From contig JADNRV010000008.1 of NCBI GenBank assembly GCA_015499995.1, forward strand, positions 62,001 to 126,000: DNA of 64,000 nt, read 5' to 3'. Below are positions 1 through 12,353 of the stretch, piece after piece (the first letter of the stretch is position 1; each line of letters opens with the position of its first letter). The notes below the pieces were generated by a model. It made no database searches. It was not told the DNA's origin and saw nothing but the letters and a program-made list of their open reading frames with translations. A program made the translations under genes and the position numbers. The DNA is from Flammula alnicola. Lineage: Eukaryota; Basidiomycota; Agaricomycetes; Agaricales; Strophariaceae.

Positions 1-362
1 CGTCGCGGTGTGCAACGACAACCTCCCGCCGGCGTCTGTGCAGCAAGGGAATGAGATCCTGTGCGAGCTCAGCGACCACGCGACCAAGCTGAGCGAGGTG
101 CAGGCGCTGCCCGAGGTGACCAAGGAGTCGCGGCAGATCATGGCCAAGTCGAGCTTTGCGATTGCGAATGTGATGAAGGGCTTGATGAAGTTGTGATTTC
201 TGTCTTCGTTCTTTGTCTTTTTCTTATCTTATGCTTCGCTCTTCGCACCTTTTCCTCTTCCTTCATTTCTTGCGATAGCAAGCTGTTTTTTCTTTTAGTA
301 TAATGAATGATTCACGTACCTATTGATACCTAAGTCTTCTTCGTCATTCAAGAACCATATTG
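1..362 (+). repeat. Segmental duplicate, inverted relative to 22648-23013
   Basis: The + strand of this stretch aligns with the reverse complement of about 22648-23013. It covers the end of the SPA2-like coding region and roughly 165 bp of downstream sequence. Similarity stops near 362, shortly after a shared CGTCATTCAAG. Coding differences are few (6 in 195 nt); the 3' part has more, plus a short indel. The left boundary is outside the window. Confidence 0.85.
2..196 (+). CDS. Partial C-terminus of a second SPA2-like gene copy
   Basis: An open frame enters from the left edge and ends at a TGA at 194-196. Its 64 codons match the last 64 codons of the SPA2-like gene at 22.8-26.2 kb with only four amino-acid differences, and the similarity continues into the 3' untranslated region. 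In the full gene this is the end of the C-terminal conserved region of the polarisome scaffold. Whether the copy is a complete gene or a truncated fragment cannot be seen, because its 5' part lies outside the window. Four of the six coding differences change the protein, which suggests relaxed constraint. Confidence 0.7.
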   Translation, partial: VAVCNDNLPPASVQQGNEILCELSDHATKLSEVQALPEVTKESRQIMAKSSFAIANVMKGLMKL

Positions 363-1986
363 CAGCTGGTCTGTTGAATTGGATGTCGTAGCGCGCAGCG
401 GTGATCGTGGATGTCGTCAGCGTTATGAAGTCGTAGAGCCGAGGAAGTAGACTCGCGACCATGCTTTAGCCTTCTGCGCAGTGATCTTCAGAAATATGTG
501 ACTTGGCGTTGGCTTACGCATTGGCAGTTCAAAAATGACGACAGTAGAAGGCAGGTGTTTGTCCTTTTTCCATGGGGGACCTTTGTACGATCGGTGGATT
601 GGTGGCTGTCGTGAACCCTTATGTCTTCTGCAGTTATGATTAGGCTTACGTAATCAAGAGGGACGTGAAAATGCATACCGTTGAACGAGCAGTAAATTTA
701 CAAAAGCAATTCCCAAAGCTCAAGCAAGATACTCTACAGTGGAATCTTGGTTTCCGTCGACGTCGTGTTTGTGTTCCGAATCCGTCTGGTGCTGAGTGTC
801 AGTCGGATCTCGCTGTCTTGCAGCAGGTTGGATGGCTTGTAGATGCTCCTGATGTCAACGTGCAGCTATACGGAGATGCTGGCGATATGTAGGTGCGAGA
901 GTGTGTGGCTACGTCGTCTTGGGTAATATACATACTTGATAAGAAGCAGCCCTAGACAGTGCCGAAGGAATATACGAACAAATATGTCGGCTCGAATACA
1001 AGGACGGCATCGCTGGCATCCTACGCTAGACATTAAGGCGTGGGGTCGATGGCGAGGGCTAAGTTTGTTAAAGAGGGTTTTTAATACACACAAACATCCA
1101 AAAAAGATAGAGACACGCACCTGCTTAAGCACTTGAACCCTGTGACTCTGAGCGGATGACCCAACGTGCGTTCAGACCGCATGAAAGCCTGAGTAGCATT
1201 GGCGGGGGCCAAGGCAGATTTTCGTGGAACATAGGGCTGGCGTTTCGCGAGGAACTTCAAGGGGCGATATAGGCCGACGCGGGGTGGAGATAGAGAGGTT
1301 TGAGAGGCAACAAATAGCGAGACGACTACAAATTAACGTTAGTACGATAAGAGACTTCAAGGACGAAGGAACGCACTTTACCTGTGCTTTGACAGAGCTT
1401 TAGAACTGGAGGCTTTGAGTTCAAGCTTCACGATCCGACTGAGCATGCTGTCTTGCTGCATGCCAAGCAACGAACTCGAGGAAGGCTTTGATTCTGGAGA
1501 ATGGCAGGTGGACGTTCAGCAGCTGTACAAGATGATGAGGAGCTTCGTAGTAAGTTAAGTAACGTACTCGCTTTCTTTGTAACAAAAATGCTTACTGTAT
1601 TTCCCCGTGTACCATCTCACCGCATGGTCGCTGTTCATATATAAGGCGGCTACTCAAGCTCGGGAAGACTGAGGGCCGGCAGAGAGGACGCGGTGACGTT
1701 GATATTGAAATATTGGCTGAGAGTTTTCTGCATTCAACAATAAATTAATAACGAAGGACATAGCTGGTAGAACTAACATATACGTATATCTCTAGATTCC
1801 TCCCTCCTCGTTATCGCCGGAGGCAACAAACACTGGCTTCCTGTATCCAAGAATTGTTGGTCATCATTGAATCCTCGAGTACAGAGGTTGTCCAAACCTT
1901 CCTAGGTCGTGGCAAGGGACTGCGACGTTGGTTACCAGTAATGAGAATAGCAGGGAACGATGGTCGAGGAGTCCATCATGTTCTTG
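363..1986. other. Intergenic stretch, no gene resolved
   Basis: Only short frames without recognisable domains occur here on either strand. A TATA-like motif (TATATAAG, about 1638) lies on the + strand but no convincing coding exon follows. The stretch may hold a decayed or untranslated transcript. Confidence 0.5.
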
Positions 1987-2275
1987 TCATGAACGACCGT
2001 TGCCGATGATGCACCCCAAACGCGCCCATGCTGAACACAAACTGAACTCTGTCGCCTTTAAGTCTCTTAGAATGAGAGGAACTTGAGAAGAAAACAGAGA
2101 GTTTAGACATGCCTCACACATAAGATAACTGAAAAATACCAATGGATCCCGTAGGATGCAGAGACCAAGATTGAAATGTTGAAGGTGAGTAGAAGACTTG
2201 CAGACCGTCGAGTTCAAGGTCGATGCCACCGGCAGAGTTAAGAACAAGCCAGTGGTCAAGGAGGGCTAGGGGCAT
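1987..2275 (-). CDS. Small two-exon hypothetical protein
   Basis: Reading the minus strand from the ATG at 2273-2275, a frame of about 37 codons beginning MPLALLDHWL ends at a GT donor (GTATTTTT). It can be joined in phase, at an acceptor ending CTCAAG, to a second exon that stops at 1987. The predicted protein is about 75 residues. No domain is recognised. The in-phase splice and the composition of exon 1 suggest coding, but a chance frame or a fragment of a longer gene is possible. It lies about 360 bp downstream of the MED1 stop on the same strand. Confidence 0.25.
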
Positions 2276-2632
2276 GGTCCGCTTCTGCTATACTCATACC
2301 ATAGGCAATGAAATTGGAGGAAATTTCTCCTGCCAAAGAGGGTTCTTGATGTAAGGCTGAAATCGCATTTTCTGAGAAATATGGAACGTCCGAGAAACGA
2401 ACAGTGAGTAAGAGAAAAATTGACGCTGGGTAATAGACCATCAAGCTTCAAGCTGCTCCCAGTGATCATGACAATCCGTACAGTCCAGATCGGGCCGGAT
2501 TCTTTTTTTTTCAACAGAATCGATTATCGGCTCGACAGCACTTATGTATGGGCCCTTTTATTCAACCTCGTTCATTTATGTTTTTCCTTAATAATCAGAG
2601 TCTGGTTGACGAGACTAGGTATAAGTACAGAT

Positions 2633-5010
2633 TTATGCGTTTGATTTCTGTATGCTAGCCCATACCCTCCCAGGTAATCCCAGTGTACCTCCGCGGCGAC
2701 AAATGAGCTCGAGATCGGCAGGCTCCAGGTCACAGCCCATAGCTCCTTGGATCTCAACCGAAACACCGCGAGGCTTTGTTTCATCATGCGTAACTGTAAT
2801 TTCCACAAGGCCCGAAATTGGTGTGCGCTCGGGGGAGGTCATGACAATCTTAGGCCCGGATGCTGGCGAGAAGTCCAAGTCAGACGGCCCGAATAATGTA
2901 TCCGTTGCATTGCCAGTTGGAAGGAAGACATTAACCGGAATTTTTCGAGGTACGAAAGTGCCTGGTACACAGTCAAATTATAATCGAGAGGCAGTAAATC
3001 CTGGACATACCTGTCAGGACGGCTTGGAGTTCATCTTCTGTTGCTATTGAATCATCTGGCTGAACGTCTTCTTCCTCCGATTTCAAGCCCTCGGGTGTCC
3101 AATGGGAGCCGAGAAGAATTTCGTTCAGCCAGCATTGCTCCCTCACAACCTTGAATAAGCATGAATGTCAGAAACAACTAAAATGCCACATTGCAGACTT
3201 TTGTTCACCTCCAAAATGCCCCAGACCTCCTTTATGCTGTGCACAGGTATCCGCTCAAGCGTGAAGCCAGGCTCTTCAGGAGCTGTTAGACGCAGTTGCA
3301 GAGGCGGATGTAGAGAGCCCGGCGATCTCTGAGAGACTACATGTCACCAATGTGGATCAAATATCGAATATAGAGGAAGCATACATAAAGGGTAGTATAG
3401 CGTTCTGGAGATGCCGCGTTTCCTGGGTTTAGCTAGACGAATATTATTAACATCGACAACAAATAAGGAAAAGAACATACCAAGTGATCTACCCAGCTGC
3501 CCGTTCCAAAAGACAGTATGTCAGGCACACCGCCCAGCCGTCTCCTCCGCCTAGAGGGTTCACGACAAGTTCAATTGCTTTCATCCTTGACTGGCTCATG
3601 ATAACACCGGGCAGCTTTCCGCCCGCCGTGAAGTCGAGTACCCATGCAAATGGTGCCGACGAGTTCGCGTCCATCCCAAAGCTATCCAATTGGGGGAACG
3701 AATGATCCAGGTCGGACGCAGATGCGACGAGGGGGAAAGTCGGCCTTGCTGTGATATTGGGCATGGACATGGATGGTGGATATAAATGAGCTTCGAAAGT
3801 TTGTCCAGGGACAGTGTGGCGAAGGTGACACCTTTGGGAAGAGATCTCAGGTAGGATTTGATATCAGAAAAAGAGAGACCCTCGAAAGGAGAGTCCTTTA
3901 GCGTGAAGTCTTTGGCTTTGTGGGAGAGAGAAAGGTAGGACAAGGGCGACAGGTATATCAGAAAGGAGACAGAAGGCGAAATCAGATAAGGTAAAGGCAA
4001 GGAGTGGGAGCGGAGCAAAAATATATCGAGTGGAGCTGTTGACAAGTCCAAGGACCTGAAATAATCAATATATTGAAACTATGCAAAGTCAAGAGGCACT
4101 TACGAAGCGACAACTTCTGCTTCACTTTTGGCAGTCCATTCAACATAGGACAAAGCTCGTCAATGTCCGTAAACCATCGGATGCCTCCATCATCTTTACG
4201 GCTTGCCAGACCATCCAAAAGCACAAGATATCGCAAATGATTGAGCATATCTTTGCGAAGGCTAGCAGCATATTGCGGGTCTCGAGAGTCTTCGTCTTTC
4301 TGCATTTCGGTACAATATTTCTCGATACTATCCGCGAGAAACGCATCAAGCAGAGCCGAGGTAGTCGGTTTGAGTTTCCGTGATTGGAGTTTCCATGAAG
4401 CAGGGCATTGGCTGTTTTGACATTGGAGACTTTGAGCACCGGTTTTAGCGGGTTATCGCGTGAAATGGCAAGTCGACATCGATAACCAGAATTTTCCCTC
4501 CTAAAACGACAGTCCAGCATCCTTCTCGACTTTCATCTTTGAATGTCTCCATTCCAACGGAAGTGCCCCATGCTGCAAGCTGGTCGACACACCATTGTGG
4601 AAACGAAGTTGCAAGCAATGGGATGTTTTCCCCATAGCTAACTCCAGAACGCTGAGACAAGACATCGATAAGGTGCTGGATATTTTTCGTTGACTGTGTT
4701 TAGAATTAGATGTGAGCCATACAATTCTCGCATATTGTGAGATCTAGCTAACAGATTGCGTTGCATGTTCTATGGCGGTGTGTTGGCGCATAAGCGATAC
4801 GAGTTTAGGATTTGTCCATTGGGTAGACGACTCGTATGTCTGCAACGAATGCGAGAGTTGTTCGGTGGTATTAATTAGGTCTTGAAGCAGCCCGCAAGAC
4901 TCTGGAGCAGCGGTCGCGAATGGGTGAACGGCATGTTGGGGAAATACATCGTGTTTTTGAAAAATTTCCAAGGATGAGAGGAGAGTTTGGAAGGGAGGTT
5001 CGGATTGCAT
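2633..5010 (-). CDS. MED1: Mediator complex subunit 1 (Med1)
   Basis: Multi-exon minus-strand gene. The exons together resemble the fungal Med1 domain. An N-terminal helical segment (exon at 5010) is followed by the conserved block with GGKILVIDVDL, then KPVLKVSNVKTANALL, a helical block around LRKDMLNHLRYLVLLDGL, and a block ending in W-V-LDF-AGGKLPGVIM. The last exon ends at 2633. Med1 is a middle-module subunit of the Mediator complex that links gene-specific activators to RNA polymerase II in the nucleus. The start is the first ATG of the first conserved exon. The upstream + strand gene starts about 530 bp away, so the two may share a promoter region. Exact exon edges in the C-terminal half were not all resolved. 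Confidence 0.75.
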
Positions 5011-5536
5011 GAAGAACGAAGCAGCAACATGCTAACCGTGTACAAAAACTGGCAAAGGCAGTCGAAATATTCCAACCTTCCAGCTGACTAAGCAACATCC
5101 TGCATTACGGTTGGCTAACGTTGGCTGCTCAACTCATTCACCCAAACCAACATCCAACCAATCTGCAAAGTCCATGCACATTTCAATAATCGGCGACCTG
5201 CTCCGAAGATTTTTGATCATGGACTTCAACATACTTTGTTCATATTGCCAAGAATCGAGCAAGATTTGACTCTACCTACATGACGCTTTAATCAACTCGT
5301 CCTGAAATAACACCTCGAGCTCTGGCTTTCCGCGCCATGAAAGATCGAAAGATTGCACTGAACGCCATCTACAGCCAAATTAGCACGACAGATGAAGTCA
5401 ATCTGGCCAGCAGTCTAGAATTGGGGTCAGCCACAACGGCCAGGCTGTTATGCTCCGCCAGGATCCATGCTTCGCTTTCTTCTACTGTCGTCTGGCTCTA
5501 CCTACACCATTGTAACCGTTTGGTTCAGCCTTTAAT

Positions 5537-6581
5537 ATGCCGCTAGGATTTCAGCTATTCCGACAAGTATTGTGCAGTGAGTCTTCACAAATTTCAAATT
5601 AGCCCTACTTTTGACTGTTACTGACATATCTGGAATTATTACAGTCACTCTCGCTTTTTGTGCCGCGATTTCGCTTTGCTTGGGGATCTATCTATCCCAG
5701 TTTTTTGTTCGTCAAGGACTACTTTGGTTGCTGGTGACAGTTGAAGTACTCAGTTTCCTTCGTTCACTATGGTCGTAAGTTACGCGGCATCTTTTCTCAT
5801 TATCGTTTTGCAAGGCTGACTTCATGTTAGGATAACCCGAAAGCCCATATTTAACGCGCCACAACCTGTAGCCTCAGAAGCCGTTGGACTTTTTGTTCTT
5901 TTCCCCTTCCAACTCAGTAAGCCTCCTTCTGGGTATCGCTATTTTCTCTTACAATCCAAATCCCTTCGAAGTCGTCGCTCTCCTCCTCTCTGGCATAACC
6001 CTAAAGCATGGCAGCAATACTTTGGTCTTTATTTTTCTACGGGTATTTGCAATTTCTAATGCAGCTATCCGTACGTGCCTTTTTACTGTGGTGATAATCG
6101 ATGAAGAATTGACGATGTGGGGGCAGATATGGTTTACACTGTTGGTCTTGTTATGATGGCGATTCTGACAGTCCCTGCTTTCGATGCGGACGTCTGGCTG
6201 CGTGATATTGATTCTTCCCCGTCGCCTTTCCCTCTTGCCATCATCTTTGCTTTTGTATTCCCCTGTATCGCTCGTCGGTTCGAAGCCACACGCGCCTTTG
6301 TGTCCCAACCCGTGCCTCAGGAACGCCCCACCCAGTGTCTCGCAACCTGTCTGCCGAACTGCACTATACACGGTAGCAGCCCATATATAATATGCAAACC
6401 GACGCCCTCGAATGTGGAAAATGGTTTGACAGCCGAGGTTCACCAGGCTGTGTTGCCAACCGAGGAGATAAACCGCTCTCTTCCAATACTGCCACACACT
6501 CTCATCAGAATACCTAATGCGGCGGAACGGAGGGCTTCTATCTATGTTGATCTTCAAATTCGAGGACTCGAGGCCCCTTGA
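5537..6581 (+). CDS. Multi-pass membrane protein, unknown function
   Basis: Five exons join in phase through introns at about 5577-5644, 5775-5830, 5917-5971 and 6071-6126. The product is about 270 residues with roughly six hydrophobic segments, for example around LAFCAAISLCLG, LLWLLVTVEVL, VGLFVLFPFQLIVALLL, LVFIFLRVFA, VYTVGLVMMAILTV and LAIIFAFVFP. A polar, Cys- and Pro-containing tail of about 100 residues follows. No family signature was recognised. The ATG at 5537 is the first in the frame that leads into the hydrophobic exons; an upstream in-frame TAA supports it. It could be a fungal receptor-like or transporter-like protein, but nothing in the sequence decides this. Confidence 0.5.
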
Positions 6582-7107
6582 ACGTTGACTTTTACTTGAT
6601 TATTGCTTTGTTGTGCCTAGTAACTGTTCACGTTCTGGAGAATTTACCATTGTGCATTTAGGCCAATATCTTGCCAGCGCTAGACTACTGAGAAGCTTAA
6701 GGCTATAAATCTAATGAACATTTATCTGCGAGGCGCTTTACGCGTCTGTCGGAGGGGAAGAGGGTGATGGCTTGCGGAAGGGTGGGACAGAGTTTCTTGC
6801 TAGCCCGAGGTGAGACGACTCTACGCCTTTCCTTCCGCGACTCCTTGCGCATCATGGTCGAGTCGACCTCCCCCCAGTGTTCGACTCATCTGGTCCAGAA
6901 GTCTCAACTTGACTCTCCATCTCTCATTTCCATCGCGGTGCTCTGCAGAAATAGGAGAAATACTGCTCATTCCAGGTCAGACTTCGAGGATCGTCATGAA
7001 GCTCTCCCCTTAAGATCTCGTCATCAAAAATCCAGCTTATAAGCTGAACGTTTATCCAAACGAAACCTGAAGCTTCGGCCCTCGACACAACTTTTCACCA
7101 CATCATC
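6582..7107. other. Intergenic region, promoter of the secreted protein gene
   Basis: No coding exon is supported. The last ~60 bp before the ATG at 7108 are pyrimidine- and A-rich, ending CCACATCATCATG, a common fungal start context. Confidence 0.4.
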
Positions 7108-7703
7108 ATGCGTGTTTCCTTCATCGTATTCAGCATCCTCGGCGTTATCGCCTATTCATCTGCCACCGCGCTCGAGTCTCGCGACCGCCACAGGGGCGGT
7201 GGCAATGGTGGTGGTGACAGTGGTGGTGGTGGTGGCGGCGGCAGCGGCAGCAGGGGTGGACACGGCGGTGGTGGCATTGGTGGTAGCCACGGCGGCGGCG
7301 ACTCCTACTGCCCCCGTAAAATCCTTCTCCTAAGCTCTGTTTCTATGCGCTAATCTCATCCTTTATCTCATCGCAGAATGCGGCTCCAATTGTATAAGCC
7401 ATGACACCTACGGGTGCTTGTCTTACTAGTACTACGGACTACGGATGCCTTTGCTCCAATAGTGGCTGGAGCGACAACACGCGCCGCTGCTTCAAGAGCA
7501 ATTGCCACGGCAGCGATTATAGACAGGCTAAAGATTTTATCTACTCTTCTTGCAAGAAGGCCGTAAGTCCATTTACCTTTTTCGTTCGTCCTTGTTTTCA
7601 TTTGACCTTGTCGTTCAGGGTCACTCCCTGTCTGGTTGGTGAATATTCACCATGAATCCTCAAGTTGCAGGATATTCGAAAATGCGTGAGGTATTGCACC
7701 TGA
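7108..7703 (+). CDS. Secreted Gly-rich protein with CFEM-like Cys pattern, apparent frame break
   Basis: The protein starts with a signal peptide (MRVSFIVFSILGVIAYSSATA). A Gly/Ser/His-rich linker of about 45 residues encoded by GGT/GGC runs follows, then a Cys-rich part. Exon 1 ends near 7314. Exon 2 begins with Cys residues spaced CxxCxxxC, and further on shows GCLCSNSGW and a C-x4-C pair (RRCFKSNCHG). A last exon ends with CVRYCT and a stop at 7701-7703. The Cys order resembles CFEM domains, which occur in extracellular, often haem-binding or surface fungal proteins. The two halves of exon 2 are in different frames (one nucleotide out), and no intron of normal size reconciles them. This is either a sequencing error, an unusual splice or an inactivating frameshift. 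Confidence 0.55.
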
Positions 7704-8269
<566 letters not shown>

Positions 8270-11200
8270 ATGGTGGTTGAAAAGAAGACCTCATTGCGTG
8301 TCCTTTACACTATCAACAGTTCTCAATATATCCTTGCACGCTCCCATACTCCGGTGCAGGTAACGCTGATACCACCCAGCGAAGATAGTAACAGCCGAGC
8401 CTCATTAAACGCGTCTCAATCTCCAATTCTTTATGCCAATGTCCTGCTCAAGACTTGTCTTAACACTATTTGTCGGTCGAGTCCAGAGCTCACACACGAC
8501 AACACCCGCGATTTTTCCCTCTATGTCCTTGACCCCTTGGAATCCAACTCTGCCCCGGCACCCGTACACATTAGCAACGTGAATGGAGAATCGTCGTCCT
8601 CGAAGAGTAGTACAAAGTCAGCGGAGCAATCTGTAGCGGTTGGACTCGGGCTCATGTCATGGGCATTGAATGCCGATGACAGCGATGCTATGGCAGTCGT
8701 TGGTACTCTCGTAAAACAGTCCAATGGTCAAGAAGCTGTGGAAGTGATATTTGCTCTTCGCGAGGTGGTACGAATATCCCGTTGTCGAAATTAATATTAA
8801 TTAAGCCATTGAATGCACAGACAACGGCGATGAAAAGGCCAGCATGGAGTATGGCACCACCTTCATCTCAACACTCCAACTTTCAAGAAAGTTCATTTAA
8901 CTCTACTGCGGAAAGTGTCTCGGGCCAACATGATTCGAAGCAACCTCAATCGCATTCCTTGAGCCAGGTACGCTTTCCGACAGTTCATCCTGGCCCTGGC
9001 ATTACCATCCTCTTATTTTTATTTTTTAACAGCCTATAGCTTCGAGCTCGACACAAACTCGTTCGTCTACGGTAGACTTAACACGAGAGACTCTAGCTTC
9101 GATTCACATGCGTTCGAAGCCGAAAACCAAGCCTCCGAAACCCGTCAGACAGTCAACAGTCCCCGTCACGGAGTCAGACAAATTAATGAACGCGGATACA
9201 TTTATTGGACCGTTAAAGAAGAAAGGACGACCGAAGTCCACCAATCCAGACCCGAAAGCACCGGCTCCCAACGGCAACGCCGCTGCTTCAAGCTCAGGGT
9301 CTTTGAACAATGCAAAAGAAGTCATAGTGATAGATGATTCGGATAGCGATGGAACCATCCCAACGCCCACAAATAGCACTTTTCAGAACTCTGCGATGAC
9401 AGCGAAAGGACCAGTCAAAGTCAAATCGGATATTCAGGATCTGAAGAAGAAAAAAGTCAACTATTCTCAACACCCAACGACCTCGCTTTATACCACAGTG
9501 CCTCTTGTTCGACCTGTAACAGATGTCGAAACCAATTCCGCTCCCGTGCAAGTCAAGGTTGAACCACGAGAAGAGCCTAGCCTTCTGGACGTCCTCGCAT
9601 ATTTCTCTGCCACTTCGCCATCAGAACCAAATGCACAGAACGCAGCAATCCTCGCAGCACTGTGTACGATCGACTCGTCAAGTAATCAGGGCAATGCGCC
9701 CCCAGCGATTGCCACCAACCCAGCTCTCGTTTCTGCTCTGAAGCAGCTGCTGTCAGTCTGCTCGAACCCTACACCCACAAATTCTGAGCCCACCCCTCAT
9801 AGTCAGCAATTGTCCTCGAGATCTCAAGGTCATCATCGTCGTTCTTCGTCCAACTCACAGATGACGGTATTGTCATCCTGGACAAAGAGAACGTCAATCC
9901 GAAAGTGTATAAGAAATCGAATGCAAAGGATAATCAGGGCGCCAAGTTCTCGGATCCTGCTCCTACGACTGCAACCTCGTTAGCGAGTGTTTCCATCGGG
10001 CAAAGCTCTCACCCAGAGCGCCCTTTGCAAAGCTTAGGCCCTAGTGTGCGTTCAAATGAGACGAACTTATCGAAGTCATCTCTGAAAGAGTCTGTTCTTG
10101 CTTCTGGAATGGAAAAGGTGGCACGTAAACGTACCCTAAGCGATTTTATGGATGAAAAGGAGTGCGGCAGGAACAAGGGGAAGGAGAGAGAGCGGGTGGA
10201 AAGACGAGATGGGCATCGACATACGAATACTCAACGCACCCAGAAGGCTCCCGTGAACGACGCGCTAAGACATTATCCAAGACTGCTTGCTTCCAGCCAA
10301 CCACGGACAGAGCAACCTTCGAATTATTACCGAACTCCGTTGGAATCTATGACGTCTCCTGCTCGACCGCGACATGAGCTCGACGATGGCTTGCCGGCGC
10401 AGCCGCACACCGCCGTCGCAAATTCCGAATCTCAGAGTTTAAGTAAACCACCATCTCCCAAACCCCAAAGAATATCGGCTTCGTCACCTGTTCGTGGAAC
10501 AAATCATGAGAATCGAAGGAAGTATGTGGTGCCGGAATGGGCTCGAACAAGTACGTCTACGCGACCGAGGTTGTCAGAGGAGGCACAAAGAGCAATAGAG
10601 AAACTTGAAGAGAAGAAACGACTGGAAAGAGCAGCAGCGAGGAAGAGATTGCCATCCGCCCAGGTCAAGAAGAACGGGATCACGAACACCAAATCTACCA
10701 CGTCGTTGAATGAACGACAAGAAAAGGAACCTGTGGCACCCGAGAAACCTGACGGTGTACAAGCACCTGTCCCAGTCAGTGCTCGCCCGATGTTCGCTGC
10801 GGCCAATGTTACTTTCCCATTTATTTCAACAAGATCATCGTCACCCCCGCCTAACGCGAGCGGTATTCCGAAAACCCCAAAGACGCCTACGAGGGATCGA
10901 CACCATGTTCGTCCGACGCCTGGGAGAGAGAGCGACTCTTTATTCACGCCAATTGCTAGAAGCGGCAGCCTTTTCGGCAGTGCTCATTCTCGTTCTGGTC
11001 AGACTCCTCTACTACCATCGGTGTTGACCTCGCCTCTTGGGAATCGTAAGAAGGCAAAGATTTCTCCTTCAAAATCCCTTCTGACTGGGAGATCCTTCAC
11101 CACACCCGGCTCATGGGGCAATACGTCATCGTTACAGTCGTCTGAAGACTCCAAGGTTTCGGAGGAGCCACAGTCTAAGCAATCCTTCGAGCGAGAGCTG

Positions 11201-11944
11201 GAAGATGCCATGGATGACCTCGAGTGTCCGCCGAGCTCATTGCCGATTGCCAGTAGCGATATTGACATTGATGAATTACATACTCAAACCTCTGGGGACG
11301 TCGACGTGAATATCAACGACGATCCTGAAACTATCCCTATCAAACAGCACTGGCAAGGACTGCCTCCTTCGTCTCCGCCGGCCCCATCTAGTCCAATGCC
11401 CCTGCCTGAATCGACAACAGATGACGAGATGGACGACCTTCCGATTGCGACCTCTGACAGCGAGACTGACACAGAGATGACACCTGGCGACAGCGACGCT
11501 AGCCCTTCAAACGGCAACAGTCCTGAATATTTCAATGATCAATTGGCAGACGCCATGGCGAGCACCGATTTCTCTTCTTTCTTCCCGATGGAAGGCTCGA
11601 CGTCTAACTCAGAGCAAAGTCCTAACGTCGTGGACATCTTCGATCAATTCACGCATCTCAACTCAGAGTCGGATGTCTTCCCGTCAGTTGGCGATTCTGT
11701 AGATCCTGAACTCGAAACCCTCTTCCAGAATGGCCTCGATGGAATTGATTTCACCGAGTTTTGGGAAACCTTCAAACCATTGGTCAACGACAGCACCCAA
11801 GTGCCTCATGATCGTGGCGATGGAGGCCATCCTAATTGTTTCGACATGAGAAATGAGGATGGTAGCCTCACTTCATTCGGCGAGATCGACCACGTCAAAT
11901 TGGCCGACGAGATGCAAGCATTGCTAAGTGGATGTTTGATGTAG
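8270..11944 (+). CDS. Ams2/Spt21-type transcription regulator
   Basis: Four exons, introns at 8768-8820 and 8968-9032 and one between about 9802 and 9860. The product is about 1,150 residues. The first ~160 residues (LRVLYTIN, ILARSHTPV, LKTCLNTICRSSPEL, DFSLYVLDPLE) match the N-terminal domain shared by yeast Spt21 and fission-yeast Ams2, which are involved in histone gene expression. Further on are an LDKENVNP motif (about residue 490), a basic helix with PEWARTSTSTRPRLSEEAQ (about 710) and a long acidic Ser/Thr/Asp-rich C-terminal part. Most of the chain looks disordered. I see no GATA-type CxxC zinc finger. The third intron has two possible donors (9802 or 9829), both in phase. Nuclear location is inferred from the family. 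Confidence 0.7.
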
Positions 11945-12353
11945 TTGAGGAGTTTTCTTGGTGGGTCTTGCACGGTGAGTAATACCTCTTGGACGCAAGT
12001 CAAACTTCCTGACGTCTCCCTCAGGTGGTCCTTTTGCATCTTCTTTTTCTTCGAATTTTACACATATTATGACATTTTGGAACATCCAGAGACTTTGCAT
12101 TGATACATACCATCCAATTGTATATATAAACTCACGTAGCATTTTTTTGGCCGTTCCATAACCTGCAACGAAACAACTATCTAGTAACAGGGAACCTGTC
12201 GCTTATTTAAATGCTTATACTTGACCACACATACATATTTTGTCATGACGAAATGAAAGTCGAAATATTACTCAGTGATATTAAACGTTTATCTCCACAG
12301 CTTAAATTACAAGACGAGTTCTTCTCATTCCGTGATCAATGTACGCCTATGAA
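11945..12353. other. Convergent 3' region
   Basis: Lies between the stops of the Spt21-like gene (+) and the carbonic anhydrase gene (-). AT-rich, with no exon supported; it should hold the two 3' untranslated regions and polyadenylation sites. Confidence 0.5.

Noticed and set aside
10504..10947. 147-codon minus-strand frame within the Spt21-like gene
   Set aside because: Lies fully inside a long, well-supported plus-strand exon; composition reflects the Ser/Pro-rich code on the other strand.
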